Assembly: GCF_015207375.1 (NCBI RefSeq)
Contig: NZ_JADEWY010000007.1
Location: 19,065 to 83,064 of the forward strand
Length of the DNA stretch: 64,000 nt
Reading direction: 5' to 3'
DNA from: Coleofasciculus sp. LEGE 07092
GTDB taxonomy: Bacteria > Cyanobacteriota > Cyanobacteriia > Cyanobacteriales > Coleofasciculaceae
Made by a program: the position numbers and the translations under genes. Below, piece by piece: positions 55,015 to 63,818 of this stretch. Position 1 is the first letter of the stretch; each line of letters begins with the position of its first letter. The notes under the pieces are model-generated. The model was not told the DNA's origin and searched no databases. It saw only the letters and a program-made list of their open reading frames with translations.

Positions 55015-56997
55015 ATGAAGTTTGTTCGCTATTTCCCTAAGCTACTCATCAAATTAGTCCTACTTTTCCTCCTGCTGCTAATTTCCACACCAGCACTAGC
55101 CGCAACAACTCAACCAGAACGGACACCCTTAACCTTAGAACTGCTGCAAGAACGCATTAACTCCCCCATCCAAAGCGAAGGCGTCTCCACCATTAACCTG
55201 CGCCAGTTCGTGATTGACTTAACCAGCGAAAATGCCGAATTTCGTGACCAATTCTATCTGGAATTGCAAACCAAAATCAACCGCTCTAAAACACCTCTCG
55301 GTATCGATTTAAGTCAATCCTTAATTCAGGGAGAATTTACCACAAGCAAATTAGGTTTACCAACCCCTCTCTCGAAAGCAGCATTACCCCCCCTGCTGAC
55401 TCCAACTGAACAAGAACAACTCCAACGCGACACTCGTTTCTTAACGGAAGCTAGCGATAAAATTCCCTCGGTTACAGTTTTCCGAGGAGTGCTGAAACTT
55501 AATCAGGCGCGTCTGACTGGTGCGGTGAATTTTGCCGATACCTTCTTTCTGCAACGGGTCGAAGCATCAGATACTGTCTTTGTTCAGGAAGTGAATGGGT
55601 CAGGTAGCAGTTTTGGTAGACCCATAGACTTTAGCAGTGCTACCTTTGGTCGAGATACCAATTTCAGCGGTAGCACGTTCTTTGGAAATGCTGGGTTGAC
55701 GCAGGTGGAATTCCGAGGAACTGCTAATTTTACTGGCTCTACATTCTACGAAACTGCCAACTTCAGTCGGGCAGAATTTTCCCAGCTTGCTAATTTTACC
55801 CGAATTCAGTGGGTTCAAGATGCTGATTTTAGCCAAGTTAAATGGCACGATCGCTCTTTATTCAGTAAAAGTCGTTTTAACCAGTCGCTGCTGCTAACCG
55901 AGGCAACGTTTGAAAAATCTGCTACCTTCCGAGGTAGTCAGTTCAGGCAACCCGTACTGATGCGGGATGTAAGTTTGCTCGACCAAGTGGATTTTAGCAA
56001 TACTCGGTTTGTCCCAGATGCTTATCTGAATGTGGCGGGGATGACGTTTGACTCTGACCAAGCGAAAGTGTTTGGTGAAGCAGGTCAAATTGGCAGGGTT
56101 TTATCGGTTCCCAGGTTGGAAGGAAATGAGGATGTGCTGCGTAATCTGGTGCGGAACTTTCGGGAACAGGAGCAAATTACCGATGCTAATCGGATTGAGT
56201 ATACCACTGAGCGATTGCGGCGAGAGCAACTGTGGGGGCGTTTGGTGGCTAGGCTTCTTCAGGTTATGAGTCAAGAAGAGATTAATACTGTTTCTAGTAA
56301 TTGGGTACTGGATACCTTGCACTGGATGGGATTGAGTTTGCTGCTGCTATTGAGTGCCGATGGGACTAGTTTCGGGTTAGTCTTTGGGGTGGGAACGATT
56401 GCGATCGCGTATTTCGGGTTGCTGTTTTGGTTGCTGGATAGGTGGCGGCGGCGCTATCCCAAACCAATTCTGCCCAGATATTTAGAAACGGTTTGTATGG
56501 TGGGGAGTGGGGCTGCCGTAACCTTTGGCGGTGCGATCGCTATTTTTCGCACGAGTACACAACCTTGGTTAACCCTATTGTGTTTGGGTGGTATTCTTTT
56601 ACCCGTGCCGTTGCTATTGGTAGGACGACTGTATCGGCAGGGGCGCTATCACGATATGCTTGATGTCACCTATTTCGTTGAAGATGGGGGGATGCGGCAA
56701 TTGCGTTTGTTAATTGGACGGTTGCCCGTCATGCCTCGGTTTGGCTTTTTCCGCGATCGCTATATGCCGATTCTTTGGGATCGTCGCTGGAATTGGCTCA
56801 ATTATTACGATTTCAGCTTTAATAATTTGCTCAAATTCGGCTTCAATGATATTCGCCTGAGAGACTTACACGTTCCGGGTATTCTTACGACTCTGGCTTG
56901 GTATCAGTGGAGTTTGGGTATTTTGTATATTGCTTTGTTGCTTTGGACGCTATCTCGAACGATTCCGGGATTGAATTTATTGATTTATTTGAAGTGA
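55015..56997 (+). CDS. Pentapeptide-repeat membrane protein
   Basis: 660 residues. A signal peptide (LLIKLVLLFLLLLISTPALA) is followed by a soluble region. Degenerate pentapeptide repeats come next (about 175-330; VNFADTFF, DFSSATFG, NFSGSTFF, NFTGSTFY, NFSRAEFS, DFSQVKW) and build a right-handed beta-helix. Four or five C-terminal membrane helices (from about 435) and a soluble end with YDFSFNNLLKFGFNDIRLRD complete it. The start at ATG 55015 is preferred because it begins the signal sequence. The role is unknown; a membrane-tethered repeat surface on the non-cytoplasmic side is inferred. Confidence 0.8.
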   Translation: MKFVRYFPKLLIKLVLLFLLLLISTPALAATTQPERTPLTLELLQERINSPIQSEGVSTINLRQFVIDLTSENAEFRDQFYLELQTKINRSKTPLGIDLSQSLIQGEFTTSKLGLPTPLSKAALPPLLTPTEQEQLQRDTRFLTEASDKIPSVTVFRGVLKLNQARLTGAVNFADTFFLQRVEASDTVFVQEVNGSGSSFGRPIDFSSATFGRDTNFSGSTFFGNAGLTQVEFRGTANFTGSTFYETANFSRAEFSQLANFTRIQWVQDADFSQVKWHDRSLFSKSRFNQSLLLTEATFEKSATFRGSQFRQPVLMRDVSLLDQVDFSNTRFVPDAYLNVAGMTFDSDQAKVFGEAGQIGRVLSVPRLEGNEDVLRNLVRNFREQEQITDANRIEYTTERLRREQLWGRLVARLLQVMSQEEINTVSSNWVLDTLHWMGLSLLLLLSADGTSFGLVFGVGTIAIAYFGLLFWLLDRWRRRYPKPILPRYLETVCMVGSGAAVTFGGAIAIFRTSTQPWLTLLCLGGILLPVPLLLVGRLYRQGRYHDMLDVTYFVEDGGMRQLRLLIGRLPVMPRFGFFRDRYMPILWDRRWNWLNYYDFSFNNLLKFGFNDIRLRDLHVPGILTTLAWYQWSLGILYIALLLWTLSRTIPGLNLLIYLK

Positions 56998-57225
56998 GGA
57001 TGGAGTTGGGGGGTAAGAGAATTCCAGATAAAACAGTATCCCCCGTAGGGGCAGTCGCTGGACATCGGTGTCAATTTAAGCCCTGGCGAATGGAATTCGC
57101 GGCTATATAACCCACACTCCGCACTTCGACACCCTTCGGCAGGTGACACATCGAGCTTGTCGAGATGCTCAGGGCAAGCGCTCAGTGACCACCTGCGCGG
57201 ACTGATGGAAAATCAACGGTTCTGA

Positions 57226-57253
57226 AACCCGCGCAGGCGGGTTTTGTTTTTGT
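57226..57253 (+). terminator. Hairpin terminator AACCCGC-GCAG-GCGGGTT plus T-rich tail
   Basis: A 7-bp stem with a four-base loop is followed by TTGTTTTTG. It lies about 230 bp after the pentapeptide gene stop. The surrounding sequence 57040-57225 (CTGGCGAATGGAATTCGCGG; CACCTGCGCGG) is a mosaic of short dispersed palindromes with no gene. Confidence 0.65.
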
Positions 57254-57291
57254 AGTTGCGGTTTTAACCGTCCCATTAATGTTAAGTTGAC

Positions 57292-58587
57292 TTAGTCTCT
57301 GAGTTTCCGTTTCTCTATCTCAGCCATGGGTAAGAGTAAGGTGTCTTCGATGTGCGATCGGACTTTAGGAGTTACATTAGAAGCGATATTCAGACATTCC
57401 ACCAGCAACCGATTGGCATGATGGTAATCATCAAGTGCTTGCTGCTGTTTTTTGCTGAACTGCCAGATATGACCAATATTGCGATAGTTAATCATTACCT
57501 CTCTGAGTCTATTAGCCCAAGTCGATCCTTCAGTTTTCCACCAATACCGAAATCTTTCCATCTCTTCATCTACATCAGATTTTTGCTTCTCAATTTGCTG
57601 TGGTAACTCAGATGTTGACAGTTTTTTTTGCAACCATGATTTTCGTCTTTGCCATACTTGATCTAATTCAATTGGCAATTGCTTTTGCAGTTCTATTAAT
57701 AATTTCTGTAGTAACTGTTTTAACTTACTGTCAGTACCACAATATTGCTGTATTGTGGCATCAAATTGCATAATAAAAGAAATAAGGTCATAACCATCAG
57801 GGAGCCTATAGAATAGTCTGATTAGCTGGGAAAGAGAGATATCTAAAACAAGCGAAGGATAATGGTTAACGTCCAATTTAAGGGAATAAGCCAGATAAAG
57901 ATCAATGTGAGAATCATCACATGGAACGTGAAGGTAAAAAGCACGAATTGCTGCTAATTTTTGTTTAAATTTTATTTCTTTTTGAATTTTGTTTGCTCTC
58001 CCATCAGTCCAGATGAGAAACTCCTGTAATCTAGCGTCTAACATCAGATCATCAATTTTTCGCTTCATTTGGCACAGGAGTTCATCAGCAGGTTCCATTG
58101 TACTAACTAAACGTAAAAATACTTCACGCCAGTCTGGTTCATTGATGTAATTGACCAACATCTCTGGAATCTTGTTGCGAAACTGCGATCGCACCATTCG
58201 TACCAACTCATCCAGATTATTCTCTGGAGTAGAGTTGGGGATCGCGTCCTCACGCCCTACGAAATCAGTATTATTGGATACCGTTTCTTCTTGCGCTTGC
58301 TCTTGAGGCTGTGGGACTTCTGCTGATTGCGATTGCCACCGTTTTTCCAACAGTCTTTGTAAATTATTTTTACGAACTGGCTCTCCTAATACTTCTGAGA
58401 GTAACTTCCACAAGTCAGAAGCAGCCTCATTAACGTGTCCTTCCGTGCAGCTATAAGTATCTGCAATTTCTCTATATTTTTTGCCTTCTCGACCTTTACA
58501 GGTTTCTTGAACTATTAAAATTTCGAGGGGTTTGAGAGTCCTGTTTAGTAGTTGCTCTGCCAGTTCTAATCCTTCTTCAACATCCAT
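57292..58587 (-). CDS. Conflict-system HTH domain protein with helical C-terminal region (no NTPase)
   Basis: 431 residues. The N-terminal domain (1-85; MDVEEGLELAEQLLNRTLKP; CTEGHVNEAASDLWKLLSEV) is homologous to that of the 13214-14605 STAND protein. A linker then shows DFVGREDAI (108-116), the sequence that normally opens an NB-ARC domain, but no P-loop follows. Instead comes an all-helical region (PDWREVFLRLVSTMEPADEL; KLAAIRAFYLHVPCDDSHID; PSLVLDISLSQLIRLFYRLP). This resembles helical regions found C-terminal to NACHT domains. It looks like an NTPase-less variant in which sensor or adaptor parts are kept. Its upstream region carries CCGAT iterons. Confidence 0.65.
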   Translation of the reverse strand: MDVEEGLELAEQLLNRTLKPLEILIVQETCKGREGKKYREIADTYSCTEGHVNEAASDLWKLLSEVLGEPVRKNNLQRLLEKRWQSQSAEVPQPQEQAQEETVSNNTDFVGREDAIPNSTPENNLDELVRMVRSQFRNKIPEMLVNYINEPDWREVFLRLVSTMEPADELLCQMKRKIDDLMLDARLQEFLIWTDGRANKIQKEIKFKQKLAAIRAFYLHVPCDDSHIDLYLAYSLKLDVNHYPSLVLDISLSQLIRLFYRLPDGYDLISFIMQFDATIQQYCGTDSKLKQLLQKLLIELQKQLPIELDQVWQRRKSWLQKKLSTSELPQQIEKQKSDVDEEMERFRYWWKTEGSTWANRLREVMINYRNIGHIWQFSKKQQQALDDYHHANRLLVECLNIASNVTPKVRSHIEDTLLLPMAEIEKRKLRD

Positions 58588-58635
58588 TTGTTAACCAAGC
58601 AGCAAAATATTTCTCGTAGTCTAACTTAAACCTTT

Positions 58636-58704
58636 CCGAGGTTTTCCGATCTCACCCGATTTCTTCCTGTTTTAGCAAGCGTGAAACTTCCGATATCGCC
58701 CGAT
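58636..58704 (-). promoter_or_regulatory. Phased CCGAT/ATCGG iteron block upstream of the second HTH gene
   Basis: CCGAG/CCGAT pentamers at 58636, 58646, 58656, 58690 and 58700 are spaced 10 bp with one 34-bp gap and end in TTGATAA. The organisation (a cluster of three or four, a gap of 32-34 bp, a cluster of two, then TTGATAA) is the same as at 14631-14708. Confidence 0.6.
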
Positions 58705-58776
58705 TGATAAGCCTTTAGATCATCGGCAGAATGATGTTGTGAATTAACCACAGAAACTATTGAGGACTGAATTACC

Positions 58777-59292
58777 GTGAACTATCTACATGACAGACAA
58801 TGGTCAGACTGCTACATCCCTGCAATCAAAGCAATTGTGGGACAATATCTGCTAGTGGAATCCCCCTTAGAAGTCGATCAACAACAAGCAGCCGACTTGA
58901 TGGTATTGAATGCCAGAAACCTAACAATTGCTTGTCGGATCAGACGACCAGGCTACGCAGACAGATACCCCTATCAATTCACCATTCGTAGCAGAACAGC
59001 ATCAGGAGCGACAACAGAACTGCAAAAAATTACCAACGGATGGGGAGATTGGATGTTCTACGGACACGCCGCCCCTGAACCTGGCATCAACATCAATCAT
59101 TGGTTTCTCATCAATCTGAGAAATTGGAGAGCGCACATGATTCGACGTGATCGCAGCGCTATCAGATATGGGGAAAAATCAAATCCAGACGGAACCTATT
59201 TTACCTGGTTTGACCTTTCTACTTTTCCGCCTGAACCCCCAATTATTCTTGCCTCTAGTCAACCTTTACCCAATTATAGGCGTGTAGCCTGA
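58777..59292 (+). CDS. Conserved hypothetical protein, divergent from the HTH gene
   Basis: 171 residues, soluble. Notable blocks are SDCYIPAIKAIVGQYLLVES, VDQQQAADLMVLNARNLTIA, CRIRRPGYADRYPYQFTIRS, TNGWGDWMFYGHAAPE and NHWFLINLRNWRAHMIR. The alternating strands and conserved D, R and W residues recall a nuclease-like alpha/beta fold, but no catalytic motif can be assigned. I do not recognise a named family. It shares the 190-bp intergenic region containing the iterons with the HTH gene and could be co-regulated. Confidence 0.55.
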   Translation: MNYLHDRQWSDCYIPAIKAIVGQYLLVESPLEVDQQQAADLMVLNARNLTIACRIRRPGYADRYPYQFTIRSRTASGATTELQKITNGWGDWMFYGHAAPEPGININHWFLINLRNWRAHMIRRDRSAIRYGEKSNPDGTYFTWFDLSTFPPEPPIILASSQPLPNYRRVA

Positions 59293-59406
59293 CAAGTGAA
59301 GACGCAGAGGTTTTGATCACACTTGACTCATCCACAACTGGAAGCAATGGCCTTCTCGGCTCAAATGCGTCTACGAAACAGCAACTTAAAGAAGAGCGCT
59401 CAATCA

Positions 59407-59790
59407 TCATACGGTGGCAAAGTCAGCAAACACTTGCTCCACCAACTTTTGTGCCTTACTATCCAGAGACTGCCAATCCACCTCCCCCTCTTCGTCAATC
59501 AGACTGGTATCAATCTCAACTTCCTGAGTTTCAAGTTCGGAATGGGTTAAAGAGTAGTCGCGAAAACAAACTTGAAAGCAAAGTTCCCACAAACTGATGC
59601 ACATAGAGTGATCGGCTTTTTCCAAGCACACCTCATGCCCGGGTATAGGCGTTTCCACATCCTTGTAAGTTGCCTTCCAGGTCGTTTGCTCGAGCTGTTT
59701 ACGAATATGATCGACGATGCGGATTAAAGCAGGTTGCATCAGTAGTTCCGCCTGTTGCCATGCAAGGGGAGTCTTTAGTTTGGGTTTCAT
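59407..59790 (-). CDS. Conserved hypothetical acidic protein
   Basis: 127 residues, acidic. AWQQAELLMQPALIRIVDHI, RKQLEQTTWKATYKDVETPI, PGHEVCLEKADHSMCISLWE and FDEEGEV-like SLIDEEGEVDWQSLDSKAQK are its main blocks. It appears soluble and helical at the N-terminus. The ATG at 59788-59790 is used because the longer frame runs through an STRR array. It resembles conserved cyanobacterial hypotheticals, with no function recognised. Confidence 0.6.
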   Translation of the reverse strand: MKPKLKTPLAWQQAELLMQPALIRIVDHIRKQLEQTTWKATYKDVETPIPGHEVCLEKADHSMCISLWELCFQVCFRDYSLTHSELETQEVEIDTSLIDEEGEVDWQSLDSKAQKLVEQVFADFATV

Positions 59791-59800
59791 CGTGAAAATA

Positions 59801-59845
59801 GGGAGTAGGGAGTAGGGAGTGGGGAATGGGGAGTAGGGAATGGGA
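59801..59845 (-). repeat. STRR heptamer array (GGGAGTA / GGGAATG type)
   Basis: About six tandem heptamers (GGGAGTA, GGGAGTG, GGGAATG) lie immediately upstream of the 59407-59790 gene. It is a typical filamentous-cyanobacterial STRR and contains no gene. Confidence 0.8.
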
Positions 59846-59941
59846 ATTACTAGCTTTCTTGTCATCCTAGAATAAACGTCTTTTATTTTCCAAACTTGGC
59901 TCGATGGCTGAAAATGCGGGTGGACTCCGAGTAATTTGACA

Positions 59942-60163
59942 CAGCCGTGGTATGGTCAACTCTCAGAACAGTTGGAAATGCTGCGCACGGGCTAGATCCA
60001 TCTGGTAGAGGTGGGATTTGTCCGGGATATTTGGCGGGCAATCCTGTTTGAACTGAAAAAACTGGTGTTGGGGGTGGGAGTAGGCGTGGTATTGTTACTG
60101 CTGAATTTGTTGCGATCGCGTTTTGCCCAAGTTACCCAAGTCTCTTGCACAGCCAAAGACTGA
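59942..60163 (+). pseudogene. Remnant of a membrane-protein gene
   Basis: One frame reads WYGQLSEQLEMLRTG, a TAG at 59993-59995, then IHLVEVGFVRDIWRAILFEL, a single hydrophobic span (KKLVLGVGVGVVLLLLNLL) and RSRFAQVTQ to a TGA. Coding-like composition with an internal stop and no start suggests the C-terminal remnant of a gene. It overlaps the broken 3' end of the convergent methyltransferase. The family is not recognised. Confidence 0.3.
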
Positions 60164-60620
60164 TAACCCATTCCACAGATTCATCCCGCACATTCCAAAT
60201 CAGCCCAAGCCAACCACCAGGCTTCAAAACCCGGTGAATCTCCTGAAGCGAACTTTTTCCTTGAAACCAATGAAAGGCTTGGGCTACTAAAACCACGTCC
60301 ACAGAAGCAGAAGCCAAGGGTATGGATTCTGCTGTCCCAAACATAATCTCAATACCAGGGAGTAGGGAAGAAAATTGGCGTCTCATTCCCTCAACTGGCT
60401 CAACAGCAATGAGTTTTGCACCTGCACAAGTCAGTAATCGAGTAAATTTTCCAGTTCCAGCACCCAAGTCTAAGACAGTCTTCTCCGGTGAGATATCTAG
60501 GGTTTCCAACAAAAAATGAACAGCTTCCTGTGGATATTCAGGGCGTCCGCGTTCGTAGGCAGTGGCTGCAATCTGAAAGCCTTGTGCGGCAGCGTTATGA
60601 ATAGAACTGGTGGGATTCAT
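60132..60620 (-). CDS. Class I SAM-dependent methyltransferase, 3' truncated
   Basis: 162 residues. The SAM-binding motif VLDLGAGTGKF (49-59) is intact, with VEPVEGMRRQF, SASVDVVLVAQAFHW and IHRVLKPGGWLGLIWNVRDE in normal order (Methyltransf_11 type). Relatives are about 250-260 residues. Here the frame leaves the family after DESVEWV and stops, at the edge of the neighbouring gene remnant. The missing C-terminal third usually shapes the substrate site, so activity is doubtful. Confidence 0.75.
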   Translation of the reverse strand: MNPTSSIHNAAAQGFQIAATAYERGRPEYPQEAVHFLLETLDISPEKTVLDLGAGTGKFTRLLTCAGAKLIAVEPVEGMRRQFSSLLPGIEIMFGTAESIPLASASVDVVLVAQAFHWFQGKSSLQEIHRVLKPGGWLGLIWNVRDESVEWVISLWLCKRLG

Positions 60621-60676
60621 GGCGTCAAAACCTTAATCAATTTGGCGGCTACGCAGAACCTATTCGATTGATTGAT

Positions 60677-60825
60677 ATCTTGCACTTACATCCATGCTTA
60701 CCCCCCCTGCCCCCCTTAGTAAGGGGGGAGTGGAAGGAGAAACGCATGATTCTTGGGGGAAGTCAATTTCTGGTTCTTGTTCCCCCCTTGATAAGGGGGG
60801 TTAGGGGGGTGCTGCAAGATGTGAG
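60677..60825. mobile_element. Palindromic element with ATCTTGCA ends and 9-bp flanking direct repeats
   Basis: The left end ATCTTGCAC and right end GCTGCAAGATGTGAG are inverted. They enclose C-run/G-run palindromes (CCCCCCTTAGTAAGGGGGG and CCCCCCTTGATAAGGGGGG). TTGATTGAT flanks both sides (60668-60676 and 60826-60834), possibly a target-site duplication. The ends resemble those of the 12849-13021 MITE. Confidence 0.5.
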
Positions 60826-60882
60826 TTGATTGATTAGTCTAGCATTAGGATTGAATGAGAGAATTGTTCGGTAATAAGGCGG

Positions 60883-61920
60883 ATGGAGTACAAAAAACTC
60901 GGCGACAGCGACCTACTGGTATCAGAAATTTGCCTAGGCACCATGACCTATGGACAGCAGAATACCGTAGAAGATGCTAGCGAACAACTCGACTATGCTG
61001 TTTCCCAAGGCGTCAACTTTATCGATACGGCAGAGATGTATCCAGTACCAGGACGTGCTGAAACTCAGGGGAAGACAGAGGAGTATATCGGTCAGTGGTT
61101 GGTCAAGCAGCAGCGAGATAAGCTAATTATCGCTACCAAAATAGCAGGTCCCACTTCTCGGATAAGCTGGATTCGGGAAGGAAAGCGCCAGATTGACCGA
61201 CCCAATATCGAGCAAGCGGTAGAAGATAGTCTCAAACGGTTGCAAACTGACTACATCGATCTTTACCAAATCCACTGGCCCGATCGCTATGTTCCCCTCT
61301 TTGGCGCACCCAACTACGATCCGAAGCACGAACGGGAAACTGTGCCGATTGCTGAACAACTAGAAGTATTTGCCGACTTGATTAAAGCGGGTAAGATTCG
61401 CTATCTGGGTTTAAGTAACGAGACACCTTGGGGAGTTTGCGAGTTTTGTCATGTGGCGAAACAACTTGGGTTGCCCAAAGGGGTATCGATTCAGAATGCT
61501 TATAGCTTGGTCAACCGTGTATTTGATATTCACCTATCGGAAGCTTGCCGATTTAATAATGTGGGATTACTTGCTTACAGTCCTTTAGCCTTTGGCTTTC
61601 TCACAGGTAAATATCTCAACGGCATCCCAGAAAATTCCCGTGTGGCGCTGTTTTCAGGATTTGGTCAGCGTTATGAAAAATCCAACCTTACCGAAGCGGT
61701 GAAAGCGTATATAGAGATTGCTCAAAAACACAACTTGACCCCTGCACAACTAGCCTTGGCATTTGTGCGATCGCGTTGGTTTGTCACCAGCACCATTATC
61801 GGCGCAACTACCATGGAACAACTTAAGGAAAACCTCAGTAGTGGCAATGTTACCCTAGATAAAGATATCCTGGCAGAAATCGATGCCGTTCACGCCCGAT
61901 ATCCTAATCCAACCCCGTAA
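60883..61920 (+). CDS. Aldo/keto reductase, Tas-like
   Basis: A 345-residue NADPH-dependent oxidoreductase with a TIM barrel. The catalytic tetrad is D48, Y53 (FIDTAEMYPVP), K86 (IATKIAG) and H130 (YQIHWPDR). GKIRYLGLSNETPWGV and the C-terminal SRWFVTSTIIGATTMEQLKE complete the cofactor site. The insertion GPTSRISWIREGKRQIDRPN after K86 is characteristic of the E. coli Tas subgroup. The physiological substrate is unknown. It is probably a single-gene unit. Confidence 0.92.
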   Translation: MEYKKLGDSDLLVSEICLGTMTYGQQNTVEDASEQLDYAVSQGVNFIDTAEMYPVPGRAETQGKTEEYIGQWLVKQQRDKLIIATKIAGPTSRISWIREGKRQIDRPNIEQAVEDSLKRLQTDYIDLYQIHWPDRYVPLFGAPNYDPKHERETVPIAEQLEVFADLIKAGKIRYLGLSNETPWGVCEFCHVAKQLGLPKGVSIQNAYSLVNRVFDIHLSEACRFNNVGLLAYSPLAFGFLTGKYLNGIPENSRVALFSGFGQRYEKSNLTEAVKAYIEIAQKHNLTPAQLALAFVRSRWFVTSTIIGATTMEQLKENLSSGNVTLDKDILAEIDAVHARYPNPTP

Positions 61921-61962
61921 ATATAGTGTTTCTCTATCTGGCGAGGTACAAAGGTCTGGATT

Positions 61963-62271
61963 TTAGGGAGTGGGGAGTATGTTAATGAACCTCAAGGTCT
62001 TGCAACGCTTTATGGGCGATCTTAAGAGATGTCTTTTTGTTGGGGCGATAAAGCCAATATGAGTGCCATTTCCGGCGGTTGCAGGTTGACCATCAATAGG
62101 CGTTTGTACCCAAAATTCTGGATACTGCTTGCCATAGGCAACGGCACCCGGATGTTCCATAATCCGCTTGCAGCCTAGCGTTGGCAGTATTTGGTCGTAG
62201 AATGCGATCGCACGTTCAAAATCATTGGTGCCAATCGAGATATGCGAGAGAATGCTGGGATTATCCTCCAT
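61963..62271 (-). CDS. VOC/glyoxalase family protein, C-terminus altered
   Basis: 102 residues. ILSHISIGTNDFERAIAFYD, LGCKRIMEHPGAVAYGKQYP and EFWVQTPIDGQPATAGNGTH are a normal VOC first module with metal-ligand His and Glu-like positions. After HIGFIAPTK the sequence leaves the family (RHLLRSPIKRCKTL), whereas relatives continue about 25 residues with a second half-module helix and strand. The end was probably lost by deletion. The ATG at 62269-62271 has GGAGG upstream. Activity is doubtful. Confidence 0.7.
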   Translation of the reverse strand: MEDNPSILSHISIGTNDFERAIAFYDQILPTLGCKRIMEHPGAVAYGKQYPEFWVQTPIDGQPATAGNGTHIGFIAPTKRHLLRSPIKRCKTLRFINILPTP

Positions 62272-62431
62272 ACCTAAATCCTCCATCCACTTTTCTTGCC
62301 TAATCTTATTTGTAGTATGTTGTAGTATGACAAGACAGTTGCTGTGTTGAGCTATGCCCAGTCACAAAAAATTATTCAAAGTATTGTGCCAGAAGAATCT
62401 TATGCTCTGTAAGTCAACGATGGAATACAAG

Positions 62432-63022
62432 CTAACCACCATACACCCGCTGACCCGTACCTGGTAAAAGTGTCAGCATCCTAGGATTAATACGCTGCCC
62501 TACCGTAACTTCAATTCTCCCATCCCACTCCTCAATCGAAAGAACCTTATTATCAGACCCTTCATAGTCAAAATACCGACAGCGTTCGGCGGTACGATGC
62601 AACGTTGTACCTGTGCGATTCATATCAGCGATACCAGACTCCAAACATCGATAGGTTTCATCTGCAAACGTTAGCTGTTTGGGAGGTTCTCCACTCAGCT
62701 CTAGCTGATTTGTTGGTTCTAACAATGCAACCTCAACCCGGTCATCTTCATCAACAGAAAGCCAACTGATACGCTCTCCATCTTGGAGCAAATACTCATA
62801 CCAGATATAGTCACCAACGTTATAGGCGAGGCGTCCCTCCACTACCCAGTCAGCCCCCATATATTGCACAATATCCCCAACTTCCAGGTTAAAAACCGTG
62901 CGTTCTTCCGGTGGCAAGCGCCGATGTTCGCCAATACCTGATAGTACTCCCCGTTGCTGAAGTACCAGCCAGACAACCGCAGTCACAACAATCGTGATAA
63001 TCCCAATCCAAACGAATACCAT
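62432..63022 (-). CDS. DUF4178 domain protein
   Basis: 196 residues with an N-terminal membrane anchor (MVFVWIGIITIVVTAVVWLV). A DUF4178 beta-domain follows (LEVGDIVQYMGADWVVEGRL, AYNVGDYIWYEYLLQDGERI, SWLSVDEDDRVEVALLEP, KVLSIEEWDGRIEVTVGQRI). DUF4178 proteins often accompany spermidine-synthase-like and PspA-type membrane-stress genes; no such partners adjoin here. Function unknown. Confidence 0.85.
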   Translation of the reverse strand: MVFVWIGIITIVVTAVVWLVLQQRGVLSGIGEHRRLPPEERTVFNLEVGDIVQYMGADWVVEGRLAYNVGDYIWYEYLLQDGERISWLSVDEDDRVEVALLEPTNQLELSGEPPKQLTFADETYRCLESGIADMNRTGTTLHRTAERCRYFDYEGSDNKVLSIEEWDGRIEVTVGQRINPRMLTLLPGTGQRVYGG

Positions 63023-63389
63023 ATCAATTTCTTAACTATCTTCTTATGGCAGGAGAGCGATCGCATAAGGTACACCCCGGCACCCCAGCCCCCCTCTCTT
63101 AATAATTTTTTCCTTGCGTCTAAAGTCTTTTGAGCAGCCTCCATCTCAGTTTTCCGCCGTTTGTCCCTCCTTACTCAACACAGAAGCAACTCTACCCCAT
63201 GGGATCTCATCAACCCAGCCTTAGTCTTCTGGCGACATTGAGTTAACGTTCGTTAACCAGAGTACAGAAAACCTTGATATTCCACCCTGAATTAAGCCAT
63301 TAGAGTTCCCTCCCCTTGACAAGGGGAGGGTTAGGGAGGAGTCTTTTCTTAAGACGGCTGATTTTTAGCACGTCTCAACTCGAACACCT
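63023..63389. other. 367-bp spacer
   Basis: No gene is recognised. It contains a HIP1-like GCGATCGC near the DUF4178 start and a CCCTCCCCTT-GAC-AAGGGGAGGG palindrome (63308-63330) of the dispersed cyanobacterial kind, which may end the FKBP transcript. Confidence 0.5.
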
Positions 63390-63818
63390 TCAAGCAATGT
63401 CAACTAACTCAATGTCGAAGGTCAGATCTTCTCCTGCCAGCGGATGATTGGCATCTAAGACCACGTTTGAGTTTGTCACTTCTGTGATTACAACTGGAAT
63501 CGTTTGCCCGTTGGGTTGCTGAATTTGCAACTGCTGACCAATTTCGGGTTGCAAATCGGGGGGAATTTTTTCTCGAGTCACCTCCAGTACTAACTCTGAG
63601 CGATGTGGACCATAAGCTTTATCCATAGGAATGGTTTGAGTTTTTGATTCGCCAGGAGTCATACCGACAACTGCCTGCTCAAAGCCGGGAATCACCTGTC
63701 CTCCGTCGATGGTAAATTCCAACGGCTCCCGATTGACCGAGGAATCAAACACCGTACCGTCCTCGAGCTTACCGGTGTAGTGAATTTTAACGGTATCTCC
63801 TAGTTTCGCTTGTATCAT
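63390..63818 (-). CDS. FKBP-type peptidyl-prolyl isomerase, SlyD-like
   Basis: 142 residues. The FKBP core ([60 protein letters not shown]) is followed by the insert-in-flap domain ([20 protein letters not shown]). [17 protein letters not shown] at the end is the hallmark of SlyD-type isomerases and chaperones. The His-rich nickel tail of E. coli SlyD is absent. The start is the ATG at 63816-63818, with AAGGA upstream. It likely assists protein folding in the cytoplasm. Confidence 0.92.
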   Translation of the reverse strand: MIQAKLGDTVKIHYTGKLEDGTVFDSSVNREPLEFTIDGGQVIPGFEQAVVGMTPGESKTQTIPMDKAYGPHRSELVLEVTREKIPPDLQPEIGQQLQIQQPNGQTIPVVITEVTNSNVVLDANHPLAGEDLTFDIELVDIA

